From Microbulbifer hydrolyticus (lineage in GTDB: Bacteria > Pseudomonadota > Gammaproteobacteria > Pseudomonadales > Cellvibrionaceae), in contig NZ_CP047491.1 of NCBI RefSeq assembly GCF_009931115.1, forward strand, positions 186,001 to 250,000: DNA of 64,000 nucleotides, in the 5' to 3' direction. Each line of letters starts with the position of its first letter. Position 1 is the stretch's first letter. Below, in pieces: positions 46,011 through 56,909 of the stretch. The notes beneath the pieces were generated by a model. That model had not been told where the DNA came from and made no database searches. It worked only from the letters and a program-made list of their open reading frames with translations. The translations under genes and the position numbers were made by a program.

Positions 46011-46040
46011 GGCTGCGGCGCTCCTGAAAAGATCCACCCA
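46011..46040 (-). repeat. Degenerate half copy of the 46521-46629 palindromic repeat
   Basis: On the minus strand GGGTGGATCTTTTCAGGAGC resembles GGGTGCAGCTTTTCAGGAGC of the large repeat on the other side of hslR. Only one arm is seen. Confidence 0.4.
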
Positions 46041-46068
46041 GCCCCCGGCCTTAGCGCCGAGCATTCAC

Positions 46069-46449
46069 TCAGTCCTGTGATTCGCGGATGAACCTGTGAA
46101 TCTGGCGGCGTTGCTTTTTGTTCGGCCGCTCGTGGGTAATCGTCGCGTTGCTGGCCTTGCGCTCTGCCGCGAACTGCTCGCGCCTGGCGATGCTTTCCTC
46201 GGTCTCCCGGTACAGCGTCTGCGCGATGTCTGCGCCGCGACGCTGGTCGGAGAGCGCAATCACTTCCACGACTTTCTCATCAAATCCCTGGCGGATGGTG
46301 AGAAGCATGCCAGTGGAGATGTCCTTGCTGGCCTTCACCCGCTGACCATTGGCATGCACCTTGCCGCCCTCGATGGCCTGTTTGGCGATGCTGCGGGTCT
46401 TGAAGAAGCGTGCGGCCCAGAGCCATTTGTCGATACGTACTTTTTCCAT
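46069..46449 (-). CDS. hslR: Ribosome-associated heat shock protein Hsp15
   Basis: 126 residues. S4 RNA-binding domain at the N-terminus (VRIDKWLWAARFFKTRS, GGKVHANGQRVKAS) and a basic C-terminal tail. Hsp15 binds stalled 50S subunits carrying peptidyl-tRNA and helps recycle them. Start ATG 46449; the codon before it is a TTG. Flanked by repeats described separately. Confidence 0.93.
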   Translation of the reverse strand: MEKVRIDKWLWAARFFKTRSIAKQAIEGGKVHANGQRVKASKDISTGMLLTIRQGFDEKVVEVIALSDQRRGADIAQTLYRETEESIARREQFAAERKASNATITHERPNKKQRRQIHRFIRESQD

Positions 46450-46520
46450 CAAAACTCTAAAACAATGATGATTGTGAATAGAACCAAGAATTGGTTCGAA
46501 GCAAATAAGTCGATGTGAAG

Positions 46521-46629
46521 GGTGGGTGCCGGGTGCAGCTTTTCAGGAGCGTCAGCGACAGGATGTCGCTGCCGCAGCGCCCAGGGATGGGTTCACCGCG
46601 GTCCTGAAAAGCTGCACCCGGCACCCGCC
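46521..46629. repeat. Large palindromic repeat with inner hairpin
   Basis: Arms of 28 bp at 46521-46548 and 46602-46629 are inverted copies with one mismatch; each contains GGGTGCAGCTTTTCAGGA or its complement. The 53-base loop includes AGCGACA-GGA-TGTCGCT. No gene lies inside. It looks like a REP/MITE-type dispersed element. Confidence 0.8.
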
Positions 46630-46657
46630 CGCCACAGGGGCCAAGCGTAAGCTCGGG

Positions 46658-47320
46658 CTAGGATTTGCGGACCCCGACGATTTCATCGAAATCGTGAATC
46701 GCCGGAAACTCGGTAATTTCGCGCGCGGGGTTCTTGCTGTCCGGCTGGCGGATACACAGCAGGTGCTCGATACCGTATTCCCGCGCGGCGCCCAGCACAT
46801 GCAGGTTGTCATCCACAAACAGCGTGCGCGATGGGTCGAAGGGCTGGCATTCCTGCAGGGAGTGCCAGAACAGCACACTTTCTTTCGCGTGACCGAGGTC
46901 GTGGGAGGAAATTATTTCATCCAGCCACTGATCGATACCGGTAATTTCCAGTTTATGGCCCAGGCCGTCCGGGTGCGCATTGGTCACCAGCAGTGCGCGC
47001 TTGTCCATTTCCCGCAGGCTGCGCAGAAAGTTGTCGGTATGCGGACGCAGAGCAATGCGGTCTTCGATTTCGCGGTAGATGGCGGGGACATCCAGCTTTA
47101 GCACGTCGGACCAGTGGTGCAGGCAGTACCAGTCCAGTGTCCCGCGCAACTCGTCGGTCATCTGGATCACCAGTGCCTGCGCTTCGGACACCGGGATACC
47201 ATTGGCCTCCGCGTAGCGTTGCGGCAGGTGTTCCATCCAGAAATGGTTGTCGTAGTGCAGATCCAGCAGGGTGCCGTCCATATCCAACAGCACCGTATCG
47301 ATCCGGCTCCAGTCCAGCAT
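46658..47320 (-). CDS. yrfG: GMP/IMP nucleotidase YrfG, HAD family
   Basis: 220 residues from ATG 47320. HAD motif I is DMDGTLLDL, motif II LLVTNA, motif III with HAKES, motif IV FVDDNLHVLG. YrfG dephosphorylates purine nucleotides such as GMP and IMP. Gene order yrfG-hslR is that of E. coli. A longer frame to 47374 starts outside the usual family length. Confidence 0.92.
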   Translation of the reverse strand: MLDWSRIDTVLLDMDGTLLDLHYDNHFWMEHLPQRYAEANGIPVSEAQALVIQMTDELRGTLDWYCLHHWSDVLKLDVPAIYREIEDRIALRPHTDNFLRSLREMDKRALLVTNAHPDGLGHKLEITGIDQWLDEIISSHDLGHAKESVLFWHSLQECQPFDPSRTLFVDDNLHVLGAAREYGIEHLLCIRQPDSKNPAREITEFPAIHDFDEIVGVRKS

Positions 47321-47381
47321 AACTCTATCCACTTGCTGCCCGGCCGGGCAGCTGTACAAAAAAACGGCGCCCATTATGCCC

Positions 47382-48071
47382 CTAAGCCCGGCGTACCACC
47401 AAATCTGCGCGGATCAGGCCAAACACCAGCAGCGCCTGGGCGCCATAGTAAGTCAGCATGATCCAGGTGCCCGCCAGTGGTACCGGACCGACGAAGCGGT
47501 TGATGGCAATCAGCGCGTCGGAAACCATAAACGTCACCGCGCCCGCAAACAGCAGCGACGAACCGCTGCGGTGGGCTGCCGCTGACAGCGCCATGATCAC
47601 AATCGCCACAATGTAGAACACGACCGGCAGCGCCAGTTCGCCGGCGCCTGGCAGTACCTGTCGTGCCAGTAACAGCGCCGCGAGTATCACCGCGGTCCCG
47701 CGCAGGGCAAAGCGTCGGCTGCTGGCGTCTGCCGCGCGCAGAAAATTGCCGGCGTAGGTCAGCTGTGCCAGCAGAAAGGCGCCCAGGCCGAAGACAAAAT
47801 GGTTGTTGAAGGGGATTGCCAGCAGCACATCACCGGTGGCGGAAAAGGCCAGTGCGGCCACGGCCAGCGCACGGCCTGTTCCCCGGAGGTCCCTCGCCGC
47901 CAGCGCTGCCAGCGCGAGGATTGGCACGATCTTCAGTGCCGCCATCCACAGCGCGTCGGCACCGGACGCGTCCAGCCCCATATACACAACGCTGCCCAGG
48001 ATAAACAGTGCGATGAGGGGGAAATTGCGGGCGGAAGACTCTGGCTGTGTGGTCATCGCGGCGTCGAGCAT
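47382..48071 (-). CDS. YhhN family lysoplasmalogenase
   Basis: 229 residues, 7-8 membrane helices, start behind GGAG. Family patterns SATGDVLLAIP and the late SDALIAINRF hold the conserved acidic residues. YhhN/TMEM86 enzymes split the vinyl ether bond of lysoplasmalogens; bacterial roles are less certain. No clear operon partner. Confidence 0.88.
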   Translation of the reverse strand: MLDAAMTTQPESSARNFPLIALFILGSVVYMGLDASGADALWMAALKIVPILALAALAARDLRGTGRALAVAALAFSATGDVLLAIPFNNHFVFGLGAFLLAQLTYAGNFLRAADASSRRFALRGTAVILAALLLARQVLPGAGELALPVVFYIVAIVIMALSAAAHRSGSSLLFAGAVTFMVSDALIAINRFVGPVPLAGTWIMLTYYGAQALLVFGLIRADLVVRRA

Positions 48072-48239
48072 GTTGAACTCCGGTGTCTTTCTTTATTTAT
48101 GTCTTTTTATCTTTGTAATGCTTGCGGGTATTCTTGACCGAGTATTCGTCAAAGCAGCTGGCGGTTCAATCCACAGGATCGAGATATTCTAACGATTCCA
48201 GAAGCCGCCGACCCAACCCATCACCTCACGGAGTGACAG

Positions 48240-49157
48240 ATGAAGGCCAATAATATTCTCGAAACCATCGGCAATACCCCCCATGTGCGGCTCAACCGCC
48301 TGTTTCGGGACGATATCGAAGTGTGGATGAAGGTCGAGCGATTTAATCCCGGTAGCAGCATCAAGGACCGGATTGCCCTCGGCATGGTAGAGGATGCCGA
48401 GGCCAGCGGTGCGCTTAAGCCTGGTGGCGTCATTGTCGAGCCGACCTCCGGCAACACCGGTATCGGCCTTGCCATGGTGGCAGCGGTAAAGGGCTACCGG
48501 CTGATTCTGACCATGCCGGAGTCCATGTCCGTGGAACGCCGCCAGATCATGAAGGCCCTGGGCGCGGAGCTGGTGCTCACACCCAAGGAAAATGGCATGC
48601 CCGGAGCTATCGCCAGGGCGGAAGAAATTCTGGCCGAGCATGCGAATAGCTGGATGCCCCAGCAGTTCAAAAATCCGGCCAACGTGACGGCGCACAAAAA
48701 TACCACCGCGCAGGAGATTCTCGCCGACTTTCCGGAAGGTCTCGACTATCTGATTACCGGGGTGGGTACTGGTGGCCATATCACCGGTTGCGGTGAAGTG
48801 TTGAAGGAGTCCATGAAAGACCTGCAGGTGCTGGCGGTAGAGCCGGAGAAATCCCAGGTGATTGCGGGCAAGGAGAAGGGCATGCACCGCCTGCAGGGAA
48901 TTGGCGCCGGTTTTGTGCCGGAGGTACTGAACCGGGAGGCACTGGACGGCACCATTCCGGTCAGCGAAGAGGACAGCTTTGAAATGGCCCGCCAGTGTGC
49001 GCTGAAAGAGGGAATCTTTGTGGGTATCTCATCGGGCGCATCCCTCGCCGCGCTCAAGCAGCGGGAAAAGGACCTGGCACCGGGTAGCCGCGTACTGGTG
49101 TTCAGTTACGACACCGGCGAGCGCTACCTGTCCATCGAAGACCTGTTCAGCGCCTGA
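48240..49157 (+). CDS. cysK: Cysteine synthase A
   Basis: 305 residues, start behind GGAG. PLP enzyme making cysteine from O-acetylserine and sulfide. The PLP lysine is in [11 protein letters not shown], the substrate loop TSGNTG and phosphate-binding [10 protein letters not shown] are intact. Closer to CysK than CysM by its length and TMPESMS motif. Followed by cysQ after 99 bases, tying it to sulfate assimilation. Confidence 0.93.
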   Translation: MKANNILETIGNTPHVRLNRLFRDDIEVWMKVERFNPGSSIKDRIALGMVEDAEASGALKPGGVIVEPTSGNTGIGLAMVAAVKGYRLILTMPESMSVERRQIMKALGAELVLTPKENGMPGAIARAEEILAEHANSWMPQQFKNPANVTAHKNTTAQEILADFPEGLDYLITGVGTGGHITGCGEVLKESMKDLQVLAVEPEKSQVIAGKEKGMHRLQGIGAGFVPEVLNREALDGTIPVSEEDSFEMARQCALKEGIFVGISSGASLAALKQREKDLAPGSRVLVFSYDTGERYLSIEDLFSA

Positions 49158-49256
49158 CCAAATGCGAAGGGTCGCGGCGGGATCGGCCAACAATTCCTGC
49201 CGCGTCGCGCGTATAATCATTCGCTTCAGTATTTTAAGAGCTTTTTAGGGGGAATC

Positions 49257-50093
49257 ATGGATAACGTAGTAAGCAGGGAGCTGCTGGATCAGGTCATCGC
49301 CATTTCGGTGAGGGCGGGCGAGGCAATCCTCGAAGTGTATAACGCCAGTGGCGAGATCGAAGTGGATACAAAGTCCGATGATTCCCCGGTCACCGCGGCA
49401 GATCTGGCGGCGCACAAGATTCTCGCCCCGGCCCTGGAAAAGCTGGTGCCGGGTGTGCCGGTACTGTCCGAAGAAGGCGAAATGCCCTCTTACGACCAGC
49501 GCGGCAAGTGGGCGCGCTACTGGATCATCGACCCGCTGGATGGCACCAAGGAATTCATTCGTCGCAATGGTGAGTTCACTGTGAACGTGGCCCTGATTGA
49601 AAATGGCGAGCCGGTCCTGGGGGTGGTGCACGTTCCGGTGCTGGATATTACCTATGCCGGAGCCAAATCCCTCGGCGCCATCAAGCGCGATACCACAGGG
49701 GAACTACCCATCTCTGTACGCGCGATGCGCCCACGCCTCGATGCCAAACAGCCAATTGAAGTGGTTGCCAGCCGCAGTCACGGTGCCGGCGCAGTGGATA
49801 CGCTGCTGGCCCGTATCGAGGGAAGCCTGGGCGAGACCGGCCTCAAGAACATGGGTAGCTCCCTGAAACTCTGCCTGGTGGCGGAGGGTGCTGCGGACCT
49901 CTATCCGCGTCTCGCTCCTACCTGCGAGTGGGATACTGCCGCTGCCCAGGCGGTGGTGGAAGCCGCGGGCGGTATTGTCGTGGACGACCAGTTTGAACTG
50001 CTGCGGTACAACCAGAAAGAAGCGTTGCTGAACCCCTTTTTCTACGTGATTGGCGACCGCTCTTTTGACTGGAAATCCCTGCTGCTAGTGTAA
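49257..50093 (+). CDS. cysQ: 3'(2'),5'-bisphosphate nucleotidase CysQ
   Basis: 278 residues, start behind AGGGGGA. It removes PAP, a by-product of PAPS reduction, that otherwise inhibits sulfate assimilation and RNA turnover. Lithium-sensitive phosphatase motifs: DDSPVTAAD, LSEEGE, DPLDGTKEF, and EWDTAAAQA. Follows cysK in the same direction. Confidence 0.94.
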   Translation: MDNVVSRELLDQVIAISVRAGEAILEVYNASGEIEVDTKSDDSPVTAADLAAHKILAPALEKLVPGVPVLSEEGEMPSYDQRGKWARYWIIDPLDGTKEFIRRNGEFTVNVALIENGEPVLGVVHVPVLDITYAGAKSLGAIKRDTTGELPISVRAMRPRLDAKQPIEVVASRSHGAGAVDTLLARIEGSLGETGLKNMGSSLKLCLVAEGAADLYPRLAPTCEWDTAAAQAVVEAAGGIVVDDQFELLRYNQKEALLNPFFYVIGDRSFDWKSLLLV

Positions 50094-50187
50094 ACCGGTA
50101 GAAACCAGAAAACTGGTCTAGGCTTACCCTTATATCTCGGCTGTTGTGTGGTTTTTGACGACGGCCGACAACCGGGAGGTAATGCCT

Positions 50188-50406
50188 ATGACCAGTTTCC
50201 GCGGTAACACCGGGTATTCACACGTCAATATCAGTGAACCCGAAACCCGTCACCTGCGCCAGCGCCTGGAAGTGGAAATCACCTGGCTTTCACGGCAGAT
50301 GAAAGAACTGCAGGGTGCGGATGCCTCTCTCGACATATCCCTTCTCCAAACCTACCGGGAAATGATTTTTTCCCGCCGTGCCCTGCTCGGGCGAATTCCT
50401 CGCTAG
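50188..50406 (+). CDS. Small hypothetical protein
   Basis: 72 residues from ATG 50188, 7 bases after GGGAGG. Two ATGs in frame (50182 and 50188) compete; the second has the better spacing. Helical and charged (ETRHLRQRLEVEITWLSRQM), with no cysteine or membrane part. No known domain was recognised. Confidence 0.6.
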   Translation: MTSFRGNTGYSHVNISEPETRHLRQRLEVEITWLSRQMKELQGADASLDISLLQTYREMIFSRRALLGRIPR

Positions 50407-50648
50407 TCAAACATTTCTGGGGCGCTGCGGCTTTGCACCCGGTTATTAAAAAATCGTAAAGAACGTTTGCGGAGTGATTAGCTCCCTGTCACATGCTTTT
50501 GCGCAATGTGTAGGAATTTTTTCGCGTGAATTGCGGAGAATTCTGCAAACGTCGCGTAAATATTTTCCTCGCTGAGAATTTTGTTCAAGTCTCGGTAATT
50601 GGGTCTACGCTTGGTGGGATAAAAGCTTAACTTAAACGAGAAATTCCC
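50407..50648. other. Intergenic region before the HicB-like gene
   Basis: No HicA-like frame was found on either strand in these 240 bases. The leader GAGAAATTCCC precedes the start. Confidence 0.4.
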
Positions 50649-50924
50649 ATGCGCTACCCGGTTGTGGTCCACAACATAGAATTTGCCGGTTACGGTGCCA
50701 TCGCGCCGGATCTCCCACACTGCCACTGTCATGGCGAAACTCTCGAAGGTGCCCTGCAAAAAATGGCGGAAACCATTGTCGAGCGGCTGGATGAACTCGA
50801 GGCAGCCGGAGACCCACCTCCACAGGCCGGTGAGCTGGATGTTCTGCGCAAGAACCCGGCTTTTGCGGGTGGCGTGTGGGCGATTATCGATATTGAACAA
50901 AATGAAGTGAGTCCGAAATCCTGA
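50649..50924 (+). CDS. HicB-like antitoxin, orphan
   Basis: 91 residues. Pattern of the HicB partial RNase H fold: RYPVVVHNIEFAGYGAIAPD, then LPHCHCHGETLEGALQKMAE, then PPPQAGELDVLRKNPAF. The C-terminus AGGVWAIIDIEQNEVS is the longer type seen in related proteins. HicB antitoxins normally pair with a HicA mRNA interferase; none is next to it, so it may be solitary or have another role. No helix-turn-helix is visible. Confidence 0.75.
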   Translation: MRYPVVVHNIEFAGYGAIAPDLPHCHCHGETLEGALQKMAETIVERLDELEAAGDPPPQAGELDVLRKNPAFAGGVWAIIDIEQNEVSPKS

Positions 50925-51009
50925 GCGGTTTGAAAGGCGTCAACTGCTTCCGGCATTTATCAAGTGACACAGTGCATTTCTGAACCAGTTAAAACCAAGG
51001 ACGGTGACA

Positions 51010-51600
51010 ATGAAAGGTCTGGTATTCCTTCTGGCCCTATTCGCTTCCAGCGCAGCACTGGCCCAGTGGAACAATCCGATCGACGGCTACTGCAACGGTG
51101 AATATCACATCGTGGGTACCGTGGGGCTCGGTGTTGGCGAGCTGCAGATCAATGACGAACAGGACTTTGCCGGTTACGCGAGTATCGGTGTAACCCCCGA
51201 CGTGGGTATCTGGCAGGTAGAGCTGCGCTACACCGGTTTTGATGATGGTAGCGTCTCGGTGGACCAGTGGGGCATTGGCGCCAAAGTGGACTTTACCGTG
51301 TCCTGCGACGTGCAGTGCCTGTACTGGATGGTGGGCTGGAACTACGGGAATTTCGATGTTGATACCATCGAAAAGCGCGACGTACTCTATGTCATCGACG
51401 ATGATATAGATGACAATTACTGGAATGCGGGTGTGGGCTATCGCTACAAATGGACCCAGGATTTTGATACGTCGATCGAGTACAACTATAACGATGTGGA
51501 TGCCAGGTACCGTTTCTACGACGCCGTGGCGGATGAGGATGTGCGCCTCAATTTCGGACACCTGCGCACACTCACCGTGAATTTCAGCTACCGCTTCTAG
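51010..51600 (+). CDS. Small outer-membrane beta-barrel protein
   Basis: 196 residues from ATG 51010 with AAGGA upstream. Signal peptide MKGLVFLLALFASSAALAQ. About eight amphipathic strands (WQVELRYTGFDD, QCLYWMVGWNYGNFDVD, NAGVGYRYKWTQDFDTSIEY) and the C-terminal signature TVNFSYRF ending in Phe. An acidic strand-rich barrel of unknown ligand. No close partner. Confidence 0.75.
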   Translation: MKGLVFLLALFASSAALAQWNNPIDGYCNGEYHIVGTVGLGVGELQINDEQDFAGYASIGVTPDVGIWQVELRYTGFDDGSVSVDQWGIGAKVDFTVSCDVQCLYWMVGWNYGNFDVDTIEKRDVLYVIDDDIDDNYWNAGVGYRYKWTQDFDTSIEYNYNDVDARYRFYDAVADEDVRLNFGHLRTLTVNFSYRF

Positions 51601-51632
51601 TCGCGCCTCACTCAGTGGCTTTGGCAGAATCC

Positions 51633-52957
51633 CTAAAGCCTGCCGCTGCGCTTTAATTGCCAGTAGGTTTCCACCAGAGACATATGCATTTCAGACGGCA
51701 GTGCGTCCGCCAGAATGGTGTTGCGGGCGCGCAGTTGTTGCAGCAGCCGGTCGCGGCGCTGCACAAAATCCTTTCCTGCACAGTTCAGCAGTGCACTATC
51801 AAAATCCGCTACCGGCTTTTCCAGAAGTTCATCCAGCACCCGTTCCCGCAGACAGGCAACCATTACCAGGTGATGGCGGGACAGTTGTTGTACCGCTGCG
51901 GTCAGGTCTTCGCTGTCCTCGTCGCGCACATTAGTGAGCAGGATTACCAGGGCGCGGCGCTGCTGACGGGCAAGCAGTTGCTCCGCAGCGGCGGTGTAAT
52001 CGCTGTGGGCGGTACCCGAGTGCAGATCGTACACATGGTTCAGTAACAGGTTGATGGCACCTTCCCCTTTTACCGGTGGCAACCGGCTGTGGTTGCCGGC
52101 AAAACATTGCAGGCCAACCGCATCGCCCTGCCGAATTGCCACATAGGCGGAAAGTAACAGCGCGTTGAGCGCGTGATCGAAATGGCTCAGGTCGCCGTCG
52201 CGGGCACGCATACGTCGACCACAGTCCAGCAGGAAAATGATCTCCTGGTCCCGTTCGTCCTGGTATTCCCGGCTGATCAGCTTCTGCATCCGTGCGCTGG
52301 CCCGCCAGTCGACCTGACGCTGGCTATCGCCCCGGCGATATTCCCGTAGTTGCCGGAAATCCAGGCCCTCACCGCGGCGCTGCTGCTGATGCACACCCAT
52401 GTAACGCAGGGACTGCTCCGTGGACAGTGCCTGCAGGGAAGAGATGCCGAGAAAGTTCGGATACACCTTCGCATCCTGGGGCTCCCCGAGCAGCACCCGG
52501 CATTGCCACAGTTGCCAGGGGGAGCTCACCAGCGCTTCCATCCGGCCGAACGCCGCGAGTCCCCGGCGCACCGGGGTGGCTTTATAACCGGTCTGGATTT
52601 CCTGCCCGGGATGTAACTGGACGTGCAGTGGCAGCTCGGTGCTGCGCAGTTCCGGCGGCAGCTGATCGGAAGCCTGTAGTACCAGCGTGCGGGACCCCTG
52701 ATTGCGCAGTGCGAGGCCGATCTCCTGGTCGACCCCGAGAGCCAGGTTGCCGGGCAGGCTGCGGTGCCCGACAAGGCCGTCGCTGCGCCGGCCGGTGACA
52801 AAATCCAGCAGCGCGGCGAACCCCAGGACGCTCATCCCCAGCCACCACAGGCTGGTGAACAGCTCGGCCGCCGTCGGCCACCAGATACGCGCGGCACTGA
52901 CCACCAGTGCACTGGTGGCGGCAATCAGCAGCAAACGGATCAGTAGCGGAGAGGGCT

Positions 52958-52961
<4 letters not shown>
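51633..52961 (-). CDS. DUF58 protein
   Basis: 442 residues. Two N-terminal membrane helices (about 8-50), then the DUF58 core with GEGLDFRQLREYRRGDS and DWRASARMQKLISREY. A vWA-like fold follows (EIIFLLDCGRRM). DUF58 proteins work with MoxR ATPases, probably in assembly of membrane or surface complexes. Starts 4 bases inside the moxR stop. Confidence 0.9.
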
Positions 52962-53973
<1,012 letters not shown>

Positions 53974-53977
<4 letters not shown>

Positions 53978-55314
53978 AGGGCGGCCTCAATAATCTGAAT
54001 GCTGCGCAGTCGCGCGGTAAAGTCGTCTTCGTTGCGGGGTGCTGGCCCCCACAGGGTGTCATGAATTTCCCGGGCCGCGAGCCCGGTCTTTTCCGCCACG
54101 GACTCGGCAATCTGCCGCTGCCTGTCCGCGTTCAGGTTTCTGTTTCCGCCAAGCTTTGCCAACAGTGGCTTGCGGGCGCCGTCGAACAGGGATACTCCCC
54201 GGTTCTGGCGCCAGTAAAAGTGCCCACACGCGCGGATGTGTTCCAGCAGTGAGCGGCGCTCGGCTGCGGGTGGTGGCGTCAGCGGCCCGAAGCGGCGGCT
54301 GCGGTTGGCGATCCACGCGGCCAGCGCGAGTAGCCCGGCAAAGAAAAGCTCAAGGGCATAGCGCTGGATCAGCGTGCCAAGGGTGTCGAACCTGGGCCGC
54401 GTAATCATCACCAGTTCGCGATCGCCAACAAGGTGTGCAAGAAAGTAGGCGTGATCGAATTCGCCGATGCGGTCGTTCTGCCACAGGCCCCCATCCGTCA
54501 TCAGGGTGAGGCGACCGCGTCCGCGCTCGTAATACACCAGTGGCGACTGCGTGGGCATATTCTGGAAGGGCACCCAGTGCAATAGTGCGCCGTTCACATC
54601 GGCATCGGTACCCTTGCCCATCATTTCGTGGGCGAACACCTTTTCCGGGTTAAAGTAAATCGCGTAGCTGGGGCCACTATCGCTGGTAAGGTTGACCAGT
54701 CGCTCCGGATCGACATCCGGGTTGCGCGGAGTTGATACTGAGCCCTCGATGTCTGGTTCCGCGCTATCTGGTGATTCTCCAGAAGTATTTTCTGAATCTT
54801 TTTCGTCGAGCTTGCGGTTGTGATCACGCATGAGCTCACTGATGGTTTTGTCCTGCAGCTCCGAGGCTTCTTCACCGAAGACTTCGCGCACCTGGCGGTT
54901 GAAGTACAGGTCCAGATCGCCAGACGTGACCTCCAGTTCCAGTGCCTCGAGCAGCAGGTCCTGCTCGTTGTCGCCACGACCCCGGTGAGCGATCACGATG
55001 GCGTGGCCACCCGCATCGACCCAGTCCAGCAGCTCCCGCAACCGGTCGGGGTTGTAGATCTGGCTCGAGCTGGCCAGGAACAGGGCATCGCGGTCATCGA
55101 GAGTCGTGATAACCGAGATATTGTCCGCGCGGCGGTGGCCGATATCGAGCCGGTCGAGAAACCGCTGGGCGGCAAGGTAGGGGTTGCGACGCGCTTCGGG
55201 GCCAAAGCCAAGATCCACCTCTTCGGTGTGCCGTTCGAAGAAGTACAGAAACAGCGCACAGGCAGCGGCGAGCAGCAAAACGCCCCAGACGATGGCGATA
55301 CGGCTCAGCTTCAT
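53974..55314 (-). CDS. DUF4350 membrane protein
   Basis: 446 residues from ATG 55314, which overlaps the upstream stop as ATGA. N-terminal helix (IVWGVLLLAAACALFLYF), a soluble domain (NPYLAAQRFLDRLDI to VIAHRGRGD), an acidic linker, a glutamine amidotransferase-like second part and a late membrane helix (YALELFFAGLLALAAWIANR). Typical neighbour of MoxR/DUF58. Its biochemical role is unknown. Confidence 0.85.
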
Positions 55315-56909
55315 GGCTGTGCCTCCCCATCGCGAAAAACCTGTTGCCACTGGTCACACAGGGACTCCAGTTGTGTGCTTGCCGGCGGTCGGTGCGCATA
55401 GGCCTGGCGCTGCCATGTCGCGGTGAGCACACTGAAAAACTGTACCAGTGCCGGTTGCAGGCGTGGATCCGCACCCGCTTCTTCCCGTACAAGCTGGGCG
55501 CACTCCGCTTCCGTGTGGTGGTCCCGGAAGGGGCAGTCAAACTGTGAGATCAGGTTCGAAAGGCTGGCCCGATACAGCAGTCCCATCGACTCGCGCTGGT
55601 TGCCGGCATGCCAGAGGCGCAGCACCTCCGCGGTGACATCGTCGGGCAGGCTCTCGCGGCGCACATCCAGGCCGAAAAGGGTTTCCGGCCGCGGGGCTGG
55701 CGCGACCTTGCGGCGTGGGCGATAACCGAGCATCTCGCGCAGGTGACTGCGAAAGTGCCACAAAAGGTAAGCGACCAGACTGAGGGCGGTGACCCACAAC
55801 AGTACTTCGATAATTCCTGCCAGAAGCGGCCAGAAGCCCGGCTCGCCCTCGTTCATTTCAGCCTCGTCGTCATCGTTACCGAGCCCTTCGAGCCACTCGA
55901 TGAACGCGATAAACCAGTCGGGGAAGTGGTATTCACGGGATTCGAAGTCCTTCAAGCGCCAGCTGCTCACCTCTTCGCGCTGGTGGAAATCATCCCCCGC
56001 AAGTACTTCGTCGATCTGCTCCTCCGCCTGTGCGGGTGTCGCGACCCCGGCCTGTACCGGCTGTGGTCCGGCCGCGATGGTCAGCAGTAGCAGGCCGAGT
56101 GCACACACCAGCGATGTGGCGGTGCTTGTGCGGGGCTTGGCTGCCGCGGCTTTAGGTGTGCGCTTTTTGTTTGCATCCAGGCGCGCGCGCATTTTACGGA
56201 AGTGAATTTCTATGTCCCAGGCCTCCAGGTCCACGCGCCGACCGATGTACAGCATAAATCCGGCGCACACATAAAACGGCGCTACCGCAGCCATGATCAT
56301 CAGGGAAAACCCGTTGGCAATCCACGCATAGACCGGATTGTTATCGTTCAGAATCGGCATCCAGTCGATTTCGAGGTTCTCGGGCAGCATCAGGTAGAAA
56401 AGTGCCGCGAGGCCCATTCCCAGAATCATCTCCACGTGCACGCCGACAATGTGCAGCCAGCTGGCGGTACTGGCCGCTTTGCGGTGCAGCAGGGACACAC
56501 GAGTTGCCCGTGTCTTGCCGTGCGCGTTTTCGAGCACGGTTACCGGCAGGTCGAAAGCTCGGGTGAAACTGAGGCGACGCCAGCTCAACCAGGCGAACCA
56601 GTCGCGGCGGTTGGCGCGGCGAAACTGTGCAAGCGCCTCCCGGTTGTTCATCGGTTCGTTGAACAGTTTGCGGCTCGCCACCAGCAATGGCAGGCGCTCG
56701 AAAGCCGGCTTCAGCCACCAGATGGCGAAAATCGCCCAGTTCGGGCTGCCGGGGAACAGCAGGGCGAGCACAATAAACAGGCTCGCAGCGGGCAACAGCC
56801 AGAGCACCATCAGCTGCAACCAGTGCCGGCGCGCCAGCAATATGCCGAGATCGACGGATTCCCAGCTGGAGCGCTGGCGCGCGCGAACGGCGAGGCGGTC
56901 GAGATTCAC
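55311..56909 (-). CDS. DUF4129-type membrane protein
   Basis: 532 residues. Four or five membrane segments in the first half, an acidic periplasmic stretch (about 275-345) and a helix near 365. The C-terminal DUF4129 segment (LWHAGNQRESMGLLYRASL to QRQAYAHR) fits the family found in MoxR clusters. Overlaps its neighbours by 4 bases on both sides. Confidence 0.82.
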   Translation of the reverse strand: MNLDRLAVRARQRSSWESVDLGILLARRHWLQLMVLWLLPAASLFIVLALLFPGSPNWAIFAIWWLKPAFERLPLLVASRKLFNEPMNNREALAQFRRANRRDWFAWLSWRRLSFTRAFDLPVTVLENAHGKTRATRVSLLHRKAASTASWLHIVGVHVEMILGMGLAALFYLMLPENLEIDWMPILNDNNPVYAWIANGFSLMIMAAVAPFYVCAGFMLYIGRRVDLEAWDIEIHFRKMRARLDANKKRTPKAAAAKPRTSTATSLVCALGLLLLTIAAGPQPVQAGVATPAQAEEQIDEVLAGDDFHQREEVSSWRLKDFESREYHFPDWFIAFIEWLEGLGNDDDEAEMNEGEPGFWPLLAGIIEVLLWVTALSLVAYLLWHFRSHLREMLGYRPRRKVAPAPRPETLFGLDVRRESLPDDVTAEVLRLWHAGNQRESMGLLYRASLSNLISQFDCPFRDHHTEAECAQLVREEAGADPRLQPALVQFFSVLTATWQRQAYAHRPPASTQLESLCDQWQQVFRDGEAQP

